Assembly (NCBI GenBank): GCA_014526335.1
Contig: JACTAT010000040.1
Span: 4,199,582-4,263,581 of the forward strand
Source: Chrysaora quinquecirrha
Taxonomy: Eukaryota > Cnidaria > Scyphozoa > Semaeostomeae > Pelagiidae
Length of the DNA stretch: 64,000 bases
Direction: 5' to 3'
Shown here: in pieces, positions 50,230 to 61,169 of the stretch
Layout: the number at the start of each line of letters is the position of its first letter
Position numbering within the stretch: position 1 is the stretch's first letter
The notes under the pieces: model-generated
Database searches by the model: none
Seen by the model: the letters and a program-made list of their open reading frames with translations, nothing else
Told to the model about the DNA's origin: nothing
Made by a program: the position numbers and the translations under genes

Positions 50230-51470
50230 TAGGCCTAAAAGATGACGATTTTGACACGCGAAGTCAGGGGTGGTTAGTAGGCACAAAAAATGTTAAGCAA
50301 CGTTTAAGCAGCTTTGAGGGCTGAAATGTCTAAAATTTTAAGCAACTTTGAGGGCTGGACGAAATTCAAGTTGCTTATTAAAAAAAAGTGTATTAAACAT
50401 ATCAAAACTGATGGCCCTGTATCCAAACCAGCGATTCTATTCTACTGTTGCATATTTTTGTTATCGACCAGCTCTTTGCCAAGACACCCTCAGCCTTTCA
50501 TCATCATTCTTTAAATATAGAAACAACCAAAAAAGCCTCAAATGATGTAAATCCCTCAATCTGAAATCTTTTAACCTGTGTTAAAAATCTGATATTGTGA
50601 GAAATATACTTTTATTATGATCGGTAGTTTTTCGGAAATAAGATATTGCGAAAATGGGACCGCTAACAGGAAAGGCAATTGCAGTGATGAAAGATATTTC
50701 AATTTCAAAGTTGAGAAAGATCGCCCATGATTTGGCCTGATCCTTTCTTGTGTTTCATGACTTATCCTTAAAATCAAATAATTAGTCTGCTGTATGTAAC
50801 CTTGGATTTTTACACGGTTGGATTTGAATTTGATGATAGCTATTAAGATATATTTTACTCTCTGCTCAGATTTCCAGGGAAGACCTTCCACAATAACGTT
50901 AGCAGACACTAGGACATCCACCATGGTTCTAGTTTTACTTTGTACACACGTACAGGGAAACAGTCTTCGTCTCTTCGCCCAAACACCCCGGGGGTTAACT
51001 CCCATATGAATGGGTGCAGGATGTGCCATTGTTTGAGATACCCTTTTAAGGGTGGAATATAAAATTTTGGGCATCAATTTTGCTAAAATTACAAACTTGG
51101 GGGTATCATTTTTGCTAAGATGATCAATTTTGATAAAGTCACAATAACTGGCAAATAAATTTCAGCTGTATACATCTACAAAAAGACTATGAAATTATTT
51201 CTATGTATATGTGTTCTATGTAAAGACTATTTCTATGCATTACATTCATATTTCTTTGTGAACTTAGGGGTATACATTTTAGAATTTTCACAAATTTTGG
51301 GGTCATATTTTTATTAGGAAAAGGCACATCCCTGTCACTGATCTATTGAAGTTACCCCCTCTGGCCAAACACCCACTTTTAAAATCTACTTTGCCACTAA
51401 CTTTAAATTTGATGCAATCAACAAAATCGCGGATTAAAAACATGCTCGCTTTTAGTTTACTGTACTTGCT
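50230..51470. other. Repeat fragments, no gene
   Basis: 50285-50395 has three TTAAGCA and TTTGAGGGCTG words ending GTTGCTTATTAAAAAAAAGTG, a TTGCTTA-type MITE end. The 50571-51077 open frame lacks any recognisable domain or splice context. Confidence 0.4.
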
Positions 51471-51474
51471 TTTA

Positions 51475-51747
51475 ATTTATAAAAACTCTAGCTCAAGGCC
51501 TATAGTTCTTAAAGTTCCTTATTCTTGGACCTTTTTGACCAAAATGAAGTAAGAAAGTTCCTTAATAGTTTCTTAATTTCAACTACACATTTATTGTCAT
51601 ACTGTCGCTATTATACAGAGACACTTGCAAGTGAGCAAAGCAAGTGGAAACTATACTCAAGGAAACACATGCGCACCATAAGTCCCTATACTTTGGGTTC
51701 CCATGTAGGTTCCTCATAAAGTGGTTCTTCTTAAAATAAAAAGCGGG
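51475..51747. mobile_element. MITE, TTCCTTA-word subfamily, decayed
   Basis: It is flanked by TA on both sides. CTCAAGGCCTATAGTTCTTAAAGTTCCTTATTCTTGG matches 63134-63534, and the right end GTAGGTTCCTCATAAAGTGG is mutated. Confidence 0.7.
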
Positions 51748-51844
51748 TAATAACAGGTTAATCAAAGTAATCACTATGGTTCGGTTAACCCTCATCCTAA
51801 CGGGCTGTTTTCCGCCACCCTCAAGATTTTCTTGCAACTATTAC

Positions 51845-52802
51845 ACATTTTTTTAATAAATAACTGGTCAATAAGCAACTAAGGGCTGAGATTTGCTCAA
51901 ATTTTTGGTTGAAATCCCTATTTTATACAATACATCATTGCAAACTTGTCAATTACATTGAACAGCTTGAAAGGAGCCAGAAAAAGAGTTTTTAGGGGGT
52001 ACCCAGTCATTCTGTGAGGGCTGAAAGACCAGATACGTTAAGCAACTTCGAGGGCTGGACCCGTAGTCAAGTTGCTTATTTAAAAAGTGTATGTTGTCTC
52101 ATCGATGTAAACTTTTTTAAATAATCAATTTTCGATGTAATTGACAAGTTTGCATTGATGCACTGCACAAAAATAGCTATTTCAACCAAAAAGTTGAACG
52201 AAATTTCTGCCCTACTCTTAGGTTCCTAATTGCCGTCCCCCCCCCCCGCTAATTAAATTTTGAAAATTTCCGACCCCTGCCCTTATTAGGACCCCCGCTT
52301 ATTAAGATTTGCAATGATGTTGGTGTCGATATTGTCTTACATAATTTATGGTGACTTTCTTGCTTTGACATTTCACTTGTAAATTCTCGTTTGTTAGAGC
52401 TATGAATTGCCTAAGCTGATACGTAATTCGTGTAGATACAGAAATAGAAATTTGAAAAAATCTGCAACTTGCAGTAGAACAATTAGACATAACACCATCA
52501 TTCTTGTGTTAAAATCCTTACATTATATAAAGTTATGTGCCAGGTTTAATTTTTCAAGCGAATCAACTCATTCTGTGGCGTTGTCTGGCTCTTAGTATCC
52601 TAGTTGTTGCAACCCTACAAACAATTCCGACCCCCCGCCAATTAGATTCTGAAAGAAATTCCAACCCCCCCGTTTATTCCGACCCCCCCGCTAATTAGAT
52701 TCTGAAAGAAGTTCCAACCCCCCCCGCCTATTCCAACCCCCAGCAATTAGGCACCTAAGAGTAGTTGCTAATTGATCAGTTGCTTATTTGAAAAAAAGTG
52801 CA
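51845..52802. mobile_element. Nested MITE cluster
   Basis: The outer element has ACATTTTTTTAATAAATAACTGGTCAATAAGCAAC and the inverted GATCAGTTGCTTATTTGAAAAAAAGTGC. Inside are an inverted-repeat element (about 51895-52200; TTTTTGGTTGAAAT / ATTTCAACCAAAAA) and a C-rich element (52203-52763; CTACTCTTAGGTTCCTAATTGC / GCAATTAGGCACCTAAGAGTAG) with repeated ATTAGATTCTGAAAGAA and GACCCCCC. Confidence 0.7.
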
Positions 52803-55000
52803 ACCATCCAAACTCATAAATTTCTAGTCTATGTGCATAAGATGTAACATTGTCCACATTGTCCAGCTGAACTGATAATAGGTCACGTGACATCATTTCA
52901 CTTAGAATGCTGTCATGCTAAAACCAGATAAAATTGGCTTTGATAAATTTTTGCCCTTGATACAACTCGAGAATTTGAAATCAGAAGGCTAGTAAAAACA
53001 TCAACAAAATATTTCTATCTTTTTAGACAGACACTAAAATCCAGATGGGAAAATTATAACTGCCATATGGAACAATAAAGACTTCAAAACGCAAAAATTA
53101 ATGAATTTGGCAGCAACACTCGAGACAGCTGAAACTGACATTGTGGTAAGAATTTGGACTTTTCGCTATTTTTGGACATTTTATTAGCCACGTGATTGGC
53201 TAGGTTGATGTTGAGTCAGTTTGGCGGCTGACGGCAAATAACCTATTTAGGTTGAAATTGAAATCAACATCCAGATGGTTTTCATTTCAAAGTCGTTCAT
53301 CATTGACTTAACATCAAGATATACGGTTTCATTTTCTATCAAGGGATAACTCGCATTTCAACAGTAAGTACAAATAGCTTGCTTATTAAATTCAATTTTT
53401 GATTCAAATTAAGTATCAATATATCGAAATCATGTATTCCAGTATTTGATAAGATCATAGAAAAATGAACTATTAATTTTTCAACTATTAATTTCGAGCC
53501 TTGTTTTTCCCCGATCATTTCACGTCCATCTACATCTAGTGGAGCACAACACTTAATTGAAACTTTGAATTACGATTTGAGTTAAGGGTGACGTTTGGTA
53601 TCAAATTTTCCTTCGGTAAAGTCCAAATTTGAAAACTCAAAATTTCCTAAACAATTCCTCAAATTTAGGAACTAGGAAAAACTAGGAACAAGCAGGAATG
53701 GATTGTAAAAAGGCAAAAGACTAAGTAGAAATTAATAATAAAAACATTTGATGACCATCACAGTTATTTATGTATATATAATGTTTATATTTATGTTTGT
53801 ATGTTTACTATGTACATTGTTTATACATGTTCAGCGTAAACAAGACAATCAAACCAAAAATTAACTCACAACCCTCAATTTCATTACCAGGTCTCAGGCG
53901 AGCACTATCAATTATTCAGCATTTCCCTTCCTCACAGTTAAGCATGTCTTATAGCTAGCAGTTGCTGCTTATTCGCGAATTACGAAGAACTTTGTACTTC
54001 AAAAAATGTTTAATTACAGATTGTAGGGCTTCTACGCAAATAATTTATGGAACAAATTCCTTTAATTCACAAGAGGTGCAGGGAGTTCGACGTAGGGCGT
54101 TTCAGTTTTCATACTTTTTCCTCAACCAATTGTTAAAATATTGTTTTAAGGATTCGATATGGATTTTTAGAAATAGCGCTTAGTCTATCACTGGATATAG
54201 CTTAATCTTCTTGTTTGAGTTTTATGCTTAAAAATAGTTCTTTTTCTCCAGGAATATTGTTATGTCAACATTACATAAGAATCTGAATTCCTTTGTTTAG
54301 CCATTATATAAAGCTGAGAAACACAAAGTATGCAAATATCTTTATTCTAAGCGTGTATTTGTAGATGTTTTTGGCATGACGCCGAACTAGACCGTTATTC
54401 ATACAAACATGACGTTATTCGTTATTACCTGTTGTATGCTACTTTAAGCTCAGTGCAATCAATTTTATTCTCGTCTTTTGGTAATAAATGTTAAACCTTT
54501 CTTCAACTTATTTATTTCGAGGATTCATGTCAAATCAGTAGGGTTTTTTTACCTACAGTAGCTCAAGGCCTCTTAATTCTCGACCTTTTTTAATACTAAC
54601 AGTTTCTTGAGCGGTTTCTTAAAAATTTTCTTGACTTTACGAAAAGAGTGACATTTTACGAACACGAAACAGGGCAAGAGAGATGAAAGAGTCTAAATGT
54701 ACGAAAATATGCTGAAAATGAATTGCTTTTTCACAATTTTTGGTAGCTCCAGGTGTTTTTGTGCTATACTCTTGCACCAATTTGTGCTAGTCTTGCGCCA
54801 AGAGAGCCATTTCTATTGGAATATCGTAAAGACAATGTTAAAAGTCTGCGTAGAACGTTTGTAAAACATGTGTCCTCTTGACTCTTCATCTCCAACATAA
54901 AACGAAAGAGACGACCGCATGTCTTCTGATTCTCGTCAAAATCCCCAAATATCGCTTTACCATTTAAAATACAGTGAATAAGCAGGAGCATTCTGGGGAG
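52803..55000. other. Non-coding, decayed repeat traces
   Basis: AT-rich. A TTTCTTG/GGTTTCTTAAAA trace of the CTTA-word MITE lies at 54555-54650. No gene is supported. Confidence 0.4.
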
Positions 55001-55129
55001 CAATATCAGTCAGAGAATGTTGGGAGTTTTATTAGATTTACGTAAAAATGCAACATGCTTGTTTATGCCTTTGTTCTCTTGTTTTTTATGTTTAATGGTT
55101 ACATTTTCATATTCAGTGATATTCCCAGG

Positions 55130-55400
55130 GGTTATGGCGGGGGTGAAAGCTATAATCAATGTACCGGTGTACCGGCCTTTTTGCAAGCGTACCGGTCAGT
55201 ATTCGTGACAATGCGCCGGTGCACCAGTTTTCACGCAAGCGCATGTTATGGCTTTGACTTTTCAAGTGCACCATGTACCGGATCGCGTCGTACGGTACCA
55301 GGTCAATTTTTAGCCTCTTGTACCATGTACCGGGTGCTCTGTGCCGGCGTGCCGGGAAGCTGTTACCCGCTACCTTATGCTAAGGCCAGCTTCAGCTTGT
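55130..55400. repeat. TACCGG-rich cluster
   Basis: In about 260 bp, GTACCGG, GCCGG or CACCGG words occur some ten times, and local G+C is far above the surroundings. There are no tandem phasing and no frame. The function is unknown. Confidence 0.55.
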
Positions 55401-55539
55401 TTTTAGTTTTGTCTTAAAATCTTGGCAAAATTTAGGCTGGTGTCTTATGAAATTGTTTTTATAAAAAGAGTGTAAACGACCAATAATCCTACCATTTTAA
55501 ATGGAGATAATGGCTATGTAATACGTACAAACGTCAGGA

Positions 55540-56000
55540 CGTGATACATCCGGTAACACATCCGGCACGGTTTGGTTTGCTATCCGTCGTTTTACGTTTT
55601 ACTGATTCACTCTCACATATGAGCCAAATGGCCTGGGTCTATACAAGTGTCGAGAGGGGTGCTCAACATGTCCAGACTTGCAAACTAGAAAAGCCAAACG
55701 GATCCGACCCAAGAATTCCGTTTATAGTGACAGGTTCAAACAAATCTGTTACGATTTAGTACGGTATAGGCCATCTGATTAAACAGAGACAGTAGTGAAT
55801 AATTTAGCTTCGAATTGAATCTAAAAAAGTCAACACGATATGGCTTTACTGAACATACAAGCTTTTCTTATGATCCAATAAAAAGTTATGTCGGACCGAG
55901 GTGGTCGAGTAGACTTACTATTACCTGAGTCCCGAGTCCCAGTTATCGCTCATGAAACCGAGGCTTAAGCTAAAATGAGATCGCTCAAACTGGCAGCTGT
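55540..56000. other. Non-coding, nothing identified
   Basis: No splice-supported frame or repeat boundary. Confidence 0.35.
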
Positions 56001-56002
56001 AG

Positions 56003-56150
56003 CCTTCACCTCAATTCAATTCATTGAGAAAATGTAAAATCAAAAAATAGTTGTTGCTGGTGGTAGACCCGCTAAGCTGCCGCCATAAACAACAACAACA
56101 ACTATTTTTCGATTTTACACTTCTTTGAATGAATTGAATTGAGGTGAAGG
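56003..56150. mobile_element. Hairpin MITE with (CAA)n loop edge
   Basis: The left arm GCCTTCACCTCAATTCAATT...AAATAGTTGTTG (56003-56055) is complementary to 56094-56150. The loop is about 38 nt. Confidence 0.75.
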
Positions 56151-56219
56151 CAGCGAAAACTACGACTCCTCTATTAAGTCTAGCGGGGTGTCCGGGTGGT
56201 GGAGGAGCGGAAACTAACT

Positions 56220-57220
56220 ATTCAGGTAATATGTCTAGTGCTCGAGGCTTATTCTCCTTCTGCAAATAAAATTTAAACTTGATAAGTTCTCGAACAAAAC
56301 TGCTGAAATCTGCAGGGCTAAGTTTCTTATGAATCTTTTCTTACACCGACCAGATACACTTTGGTTTGTCACGCAGTTTGCACTAATAAACCAGATTAAG
56401 AGATGCTGTGTTCTAACTGGTCGATTCAACTAATAGAATCGGATCAGTGGAAATTTAAAATATTTTGAATAAAGCCTGGTTTAAATTGTGTTAGTTTAAG
56501 CAGTATTAATTATTCCTTTAAACGATTTGTGTATTATTCATCCTTTCAAGGAATTGTCTATAGAAATGTCAGTGTCTATAGAAATTTATTTTAATATGCT
56601 TAGTCTCACGATGTTATATAGATGAAAATATGATAAAGGACAAAACGTCGTTTGCAGTTTGGATTTTAAGATAATCTAAGGACTAAAAGGATGGACGTGA
56701 ATTTCGGCGAGGAACAGGCCAGGGAATTTGCATCCAAACGGAAGAATGAATATAAATTCTGTTGTGGTTGTTCTTGTCGTTTAGAATTATATTTAATACT
56801 GCTTTCACAATGATGTGATTAATCCAGCTTTATTTAAACCAGGTAAGATTTCCACCAATCAAATCAATGCGAATTGCCTAACCGACCAATCACAACGCAA
56901 CATTTGTTAAACTGGTTTAACTCAAACCATTTAAGCATGCAGTGCGAATACAGTATAAATTTGATTGATCAACTTTGATAATAGCCTGAACTGGGTGAAC
57001 ATGTGTTTGGACACAGTTCTTAAATTTTTCCATTCCATTAAATTATTCCAGTATTCTATTCCAGTATTCCAAATTCCATGTTTTCAAGATAGCCCATTAA
57101 CCTGTAGGTTCCTCACAAAGTGGTTTTTATAAAATGGCGTGCACACGAAAAGTTCAGAACTGGTCATTATGCATGCGTGTCGTTGACACATAAAACCATA
57201 GCAATCAAATTGAATCTACT
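56220..57220. other. Non-coding, nothing firm
   Basis: AT-rich. Fragment GTAGGTTCCTCACAAAGTGG at 57104 is a CTTA-word MITE end. Confidence 0.35.
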
Positions 57221-57222
57221 AA

Positions 57223-57614
57223 AGCTGAATTTCCACTTGTCCTTCTGGCCACGGGAACTGGAACGGGAACAGGAACGGGAAATGATCACGTGAGCATGCG
57301 CACTTTGCTCATCACATTTTTTCACGGGAACATTTTCCTGAGAACCTGAGAACTGAGTTCAACTTTTGCCCGTGACAAAACGGACAGGAAAACGAAGAAC
57401 CAATAAAAACGCGATTTTTTCAAACGCATCAAGCGCGGCAAACTTAAATTTCAGTTGACGTGACGATGCAATTGGTGAAGTTTCTAGTTATCGATTGTTT
57501 TTGTCCTGTGCACTTTGGAAATCAATTCTTCCCGGTTCCTGTTCCCTATTCCCGTGCCCGTTCTCGTTCCTGTTCCCGTTCCCACTGAAAAACAGATAAA
57601 TGGAAATCCAGCTT
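57223..57614. mobile_element. MITE with GGGAAC hexamer arms
   Basis: The inverted ends AAGCTGAATTTCCACTTG and AATGGAAATCCAGCTT. Each arm carries several GGGAAC/GGAACG (or complementary GTTCCC) hexamers. TAA-like flanks are present. Confidence 0.75.
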
Positions 57615-57850
57615 AAGACGAGTTGTTATTCTCATATTTAATTCATCAGTTGTACGAGAGTAAATGGACAACGAGGAACAACCAATCAGTTTTTCCTCCA
57701 TCAAATGTTGAAATTAATAATTAAAGCTCATTTGAACCGCATGAAGATGTTATTACGTTGAAGAAACACAAATGCTTCAAAGGTTGTTAAACTGAAAGAA
57801 GTTGCAAAAGCAGTTAAATTCTTATTGAATCTATCTTTTGCAGGGTTTTG

Positions 57851-58246
57851 ATGGATATAGGTATGAATTCAATGGTTATATTTGGTTTGCTTTTGGCAAT
57901 CACTGTTGCCAGTTGCGCTGGAATTCAAGGCAAAATCAAGATCACAGCAAACGGCAATTATATGGTGAAAGAGTGCAGATTAAAAAGAGGCACCATGAAG
58001 ATCTATATTCCAGGATGTGAGCAAAAAACCATCAAAAGTGTTGGATGTAAAGGATTTTGTATTTCAAGCTCCAAACCAGGTGTTGCAGCAACAACGAAAA
58101 ATTTCTACAAGCTTTGCAATTGTTGTCAGCCGAAATCATCGAAAACACAGGACGTCTTTCTGAATTGCCCAGCGATGAAGGTCAAGACAAGAAGAGTGCG
58201 TATTTATGTAGCAACAAAATGCTATTGCAAACCTTGTTCAAGATAA
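57851..58246 (+). CDS. Secreted cystine-knot protein, bursicon-like
   Basis: One open frame of 131 residues starts at ATG 57851, or possibly at the in-frame ATG 57863, which gives the cleaner signal peptide (NSMVIFGLLLAITVASCA). The mature part has the C-terminal cystine-knot spacing: ECRLKRG...IPGC, VGCKGFC, LCNCCQP, FLNCP, and KCYCKPC near the end. The C-x-G-x-C and C-x-CC pattern, VxLxCP, and C-x-C-x-PC end match bursicon subunits better than noggin or TGF-beta. It is probably an extracellular signal acting through an LGR-type receptor (family knowledge). An acceptor-like TCTTTTGCAG just upstream suggests a non-coding 5' exon. The basic mid-region is unusual. Confidence 0.8.
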   Translation: MDIGMNSMVIFGLLLAITVASCAGIQGKIKITANGNYMVKECRLKRGTMKIYIPGCEQKTIKSVGCKGFCISSSKPGVAATTKNFYKLCNCCQPKSSKTQDVFLNCPAMKVKTRRVRIYVATKCYCKPCSR

Positions 58247-58299
58247 ACATTACAGAATTCAACATCGACTCGACACAGCTTTATAGTTTCACGCCAAAG

Positions 58300-60890
58300 A
58301 CAGTGAAATAGATGGCTCTATTTATTCGCAGCACAGAAGAATTAGCTAAAGCGTTATTTTAAGACGAGTAAACAAGTGGTTGTTGTATTCAACACAGGAC
58401 GGTAAACATAGATGTAGATAGCTGCTTAATATAAAGATATTTGTTTGTTTGTGTAGATAATCTATTTATAACTATTCGCAGTTAAAACAGAGTAAGCGTC
58501 ACTTATGTTATGTTATTGTTATTGTCTTAGATCGAACTCTAATCCTTTAACAGTGCATTTTATATGAGCTTTATTTAGCTATTTTACACGACTTAACTTA
58601 AAATTAGAAGTAGAATTCAACTAACAGATATTTTTATAAACATAAGAAGCAACGAACTGGTCTTGCCTTACGGTTTTTTTTCATTTTCAGTGTCTATTCA
58701 GGATTTAGGGTTTAAAAATACAAAACGTACTCAGCATGTGTCTCTCTTCGAAATAATTTCTGTACATGTGGCAGAATTCAGCAGTTTTCATTTAGTCAGA
58801 ATTGACCATACCTATTTGTTTTTACGGAGTCAACATGGAACAAGAAATCCATTCTTAACTAGAGAATTCTATCGAAAAATACCAGCCCTTACAACCAAAT
58901 TGTGAAAAATAACCATTCCTTATTAACAATCTTGTCGAACGATGAGAAAGAAAACTTAAACAGGATAGTGAGTATTCAATACACTCAAGATCGAGGGGAG
59001 AAACTCAGATATAAATTCTGACGTGGGATATAGAAAATCCGTTTCGAGTGAGCGAATTTTTCGATACAGAGGGATTCGAGTTAGCGAATGCCATTTCATT
59101 TCATTTTTATTCTTTTCCCAACCGTTTACGCTCCATATGTCAGGACGACTGTTTTCAGGGGACCCTTCAAAGAAGAATGCATTACAATGCAAACACAACA
59201 TTACAAATCTTATTTACAATATAAAATGGAAAATCCAGTAGGTATCCAGTAGTATTCATTCTTAAAATGTCTGGTAGAGATTGCTTGCTTAATCTCCGGA
59301 CAGATTTGGTACCAGTCCACAGTACCATCATAGGAAATGCCCTCTAGCGAAAGGAAAATGACCGGTATGAGACATAAATGTCAACCGTATGAAACAAAAA
59401 GGAAGCAGATTTTGATTCCAGCGGAATTGTGCAATGAAAGCAATTCTAAACTCTTCGTGTAGTACACACAGTATAACCACTTCCTTATAAAAAGCGTGGC
59501 TTTGGGATTTAGTACGCAGTTTCTTAAATTTGGCAGATTTAGCGCCAAAATTTTGGACCCACCATAAAGTGGTTTGAATCACGCCCTCTTAATCTATATG
59601 ACTCTGTCTCGAACCTTGCACCACAAGTGGCTGAACCAGTAAGAAGCAGCCCTAGTGTTAACGTAAGTCCGCCATCTCGAATATCTGTGTGGAATATTCG
59701 CTGTCTCGAATTCATCGCAATCTCAAAAATTCGCTTCCTCGAAACAAATGCTTATTCCACAGTATTAAGAATTCGAGACAGCGAATGTAAACTTTATGTT
59801 ATTGGTGATCAGAAAGATCAGGTTTCAGTCACCTTTTGCAGTTCGGTAGAGGTAAGACTTATTTCACGAGTCGTAGCTTTTGCTCCTTAGGCCAAACCGA
59901 TAGATGGGTCGTTCAGAACTACACTGAGCACAAGGCCATCCAATTCAATTTTTGTGGGTATATAAATGACTGGTGTTGCTGCTTAAGGTTGCGATTACTG
60001 TTTGCGAAGAGTGGGACTCACGTAATGAGTCTGACTACAAGATCATATCCTTTATAAAGGCCGGAAAACACAAGATATTCGTGTAAACGATGATATTCGA
60101 GTAAAAGTGCTAATTAGTGTGTTTATAAGTTGCTTGAAATTGCCCATTAGCAAGTATATTTGTTAAGTCCATTTCGCGGAACTTAAATGTGAACATTGTT
60201 GAGACTGAAGTTTTAAGAAATGGATTAAAATGTCCGGTAAATCAGCCCCTATCCTCCAACAAGCACTAGCACGTCAGAATGAATCTCAGATCTGGGAAAA
60301 TTATTTGATGACGTAATGATTTAATGGCATCATGCTATTGTTTTCGAAATTAAAGGGGAGGCTCCAGCATCCCAGCAAACCCATTCTGACCAACCTGCAT
60401 GCAACTATTTAGCGGTTTATAATACAAGATTCTCTCGTTTTCTACCGCTCGAAGAGGCTGGGCCAATTTTATCTGAAGATGAAAAGCTTGCCAAGGTTAT
60501 CTTTCAAGTGTTTGGCGATTCTAGAGACAAATTGTAGTATTATAACGAGCTATCAAACTCGTACAGTAATGGGAAATTGTCTTTTCATTCCAAAAAGGGC
60601 GTGGGAAGTTTAAGACAACACAAGCTAGATTTCAGTTGAGATATAAGACGAATTTTTATACGTTTTCGTTCTACTTGGACCAATTCGATTTGATCCAAAG
60701 GAAATAGAAGCTATTGAAGACTGGTCACTCTTAACACATTAATAATGGAAAAAGAGAGTGCCAATAGATATTATGATACTGATAGATATGGTATGTACCC
60801 TCACCCGAAATCCTCCCTTCTGTTATCTTTTTCAATTGGTAAACATTTCATCGAGATCAACACCAGTGCTAAGTTACTCATCAACTGCCT
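58300..60890. other. Intergenic with Tigger-like fragments
   Basis: 58970-59170 and 59665-59790 carry CGAATTTTTCGATACAGAGG, TCGCTGTCTCGAATTC / GAATTCGAGACAGCGAA and similar inverted words, typical of pogo/Tigger ends. No gene is supported, and frames at 60430-60720 contain stops. Confidence 0.4.
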
Positions 60891-60891
60891 T

Positions 60892-61169
60892 CTATTGTAT
60901 GGCTGTGAGCAAAGCGTTGGCTATATCAGATCCATTACTCCAGCATGCATGTTCAGGCATACATTGAATGCTTTCTTTAACTTCTGCATTGCTTTTCCAA
61001 TCATCAATTAGCTTATGAAGTCTGTATCCTTTTCTGCAAATTACTAAATCGTCTTTTGTCAAACGCATTGCTGCACAAAAGTCTGCTGTACCATCTCCAA
61101 TAAATATCTTTTTATTGTAATGACAGTTTTCAGATTCAGCTTTATCCAACAGGTTAGAAAGAACGAATC
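60892..61169 (-). CDS. PHOSPHO-like terminal exon
   Basis: 278 nt. It reads FVLSNLLDKAES, then the Mg-binding IFIGDGTADFCAAMRL, and ends NALLTAIQ with TAG at 60892. Confidence 0.9.

Noticed and set aside
50571..51077. 168-codon minus-strand frame
   Set aside because: No domain, no splice or start context, and repeat-flanked. Not convincing as a gene.
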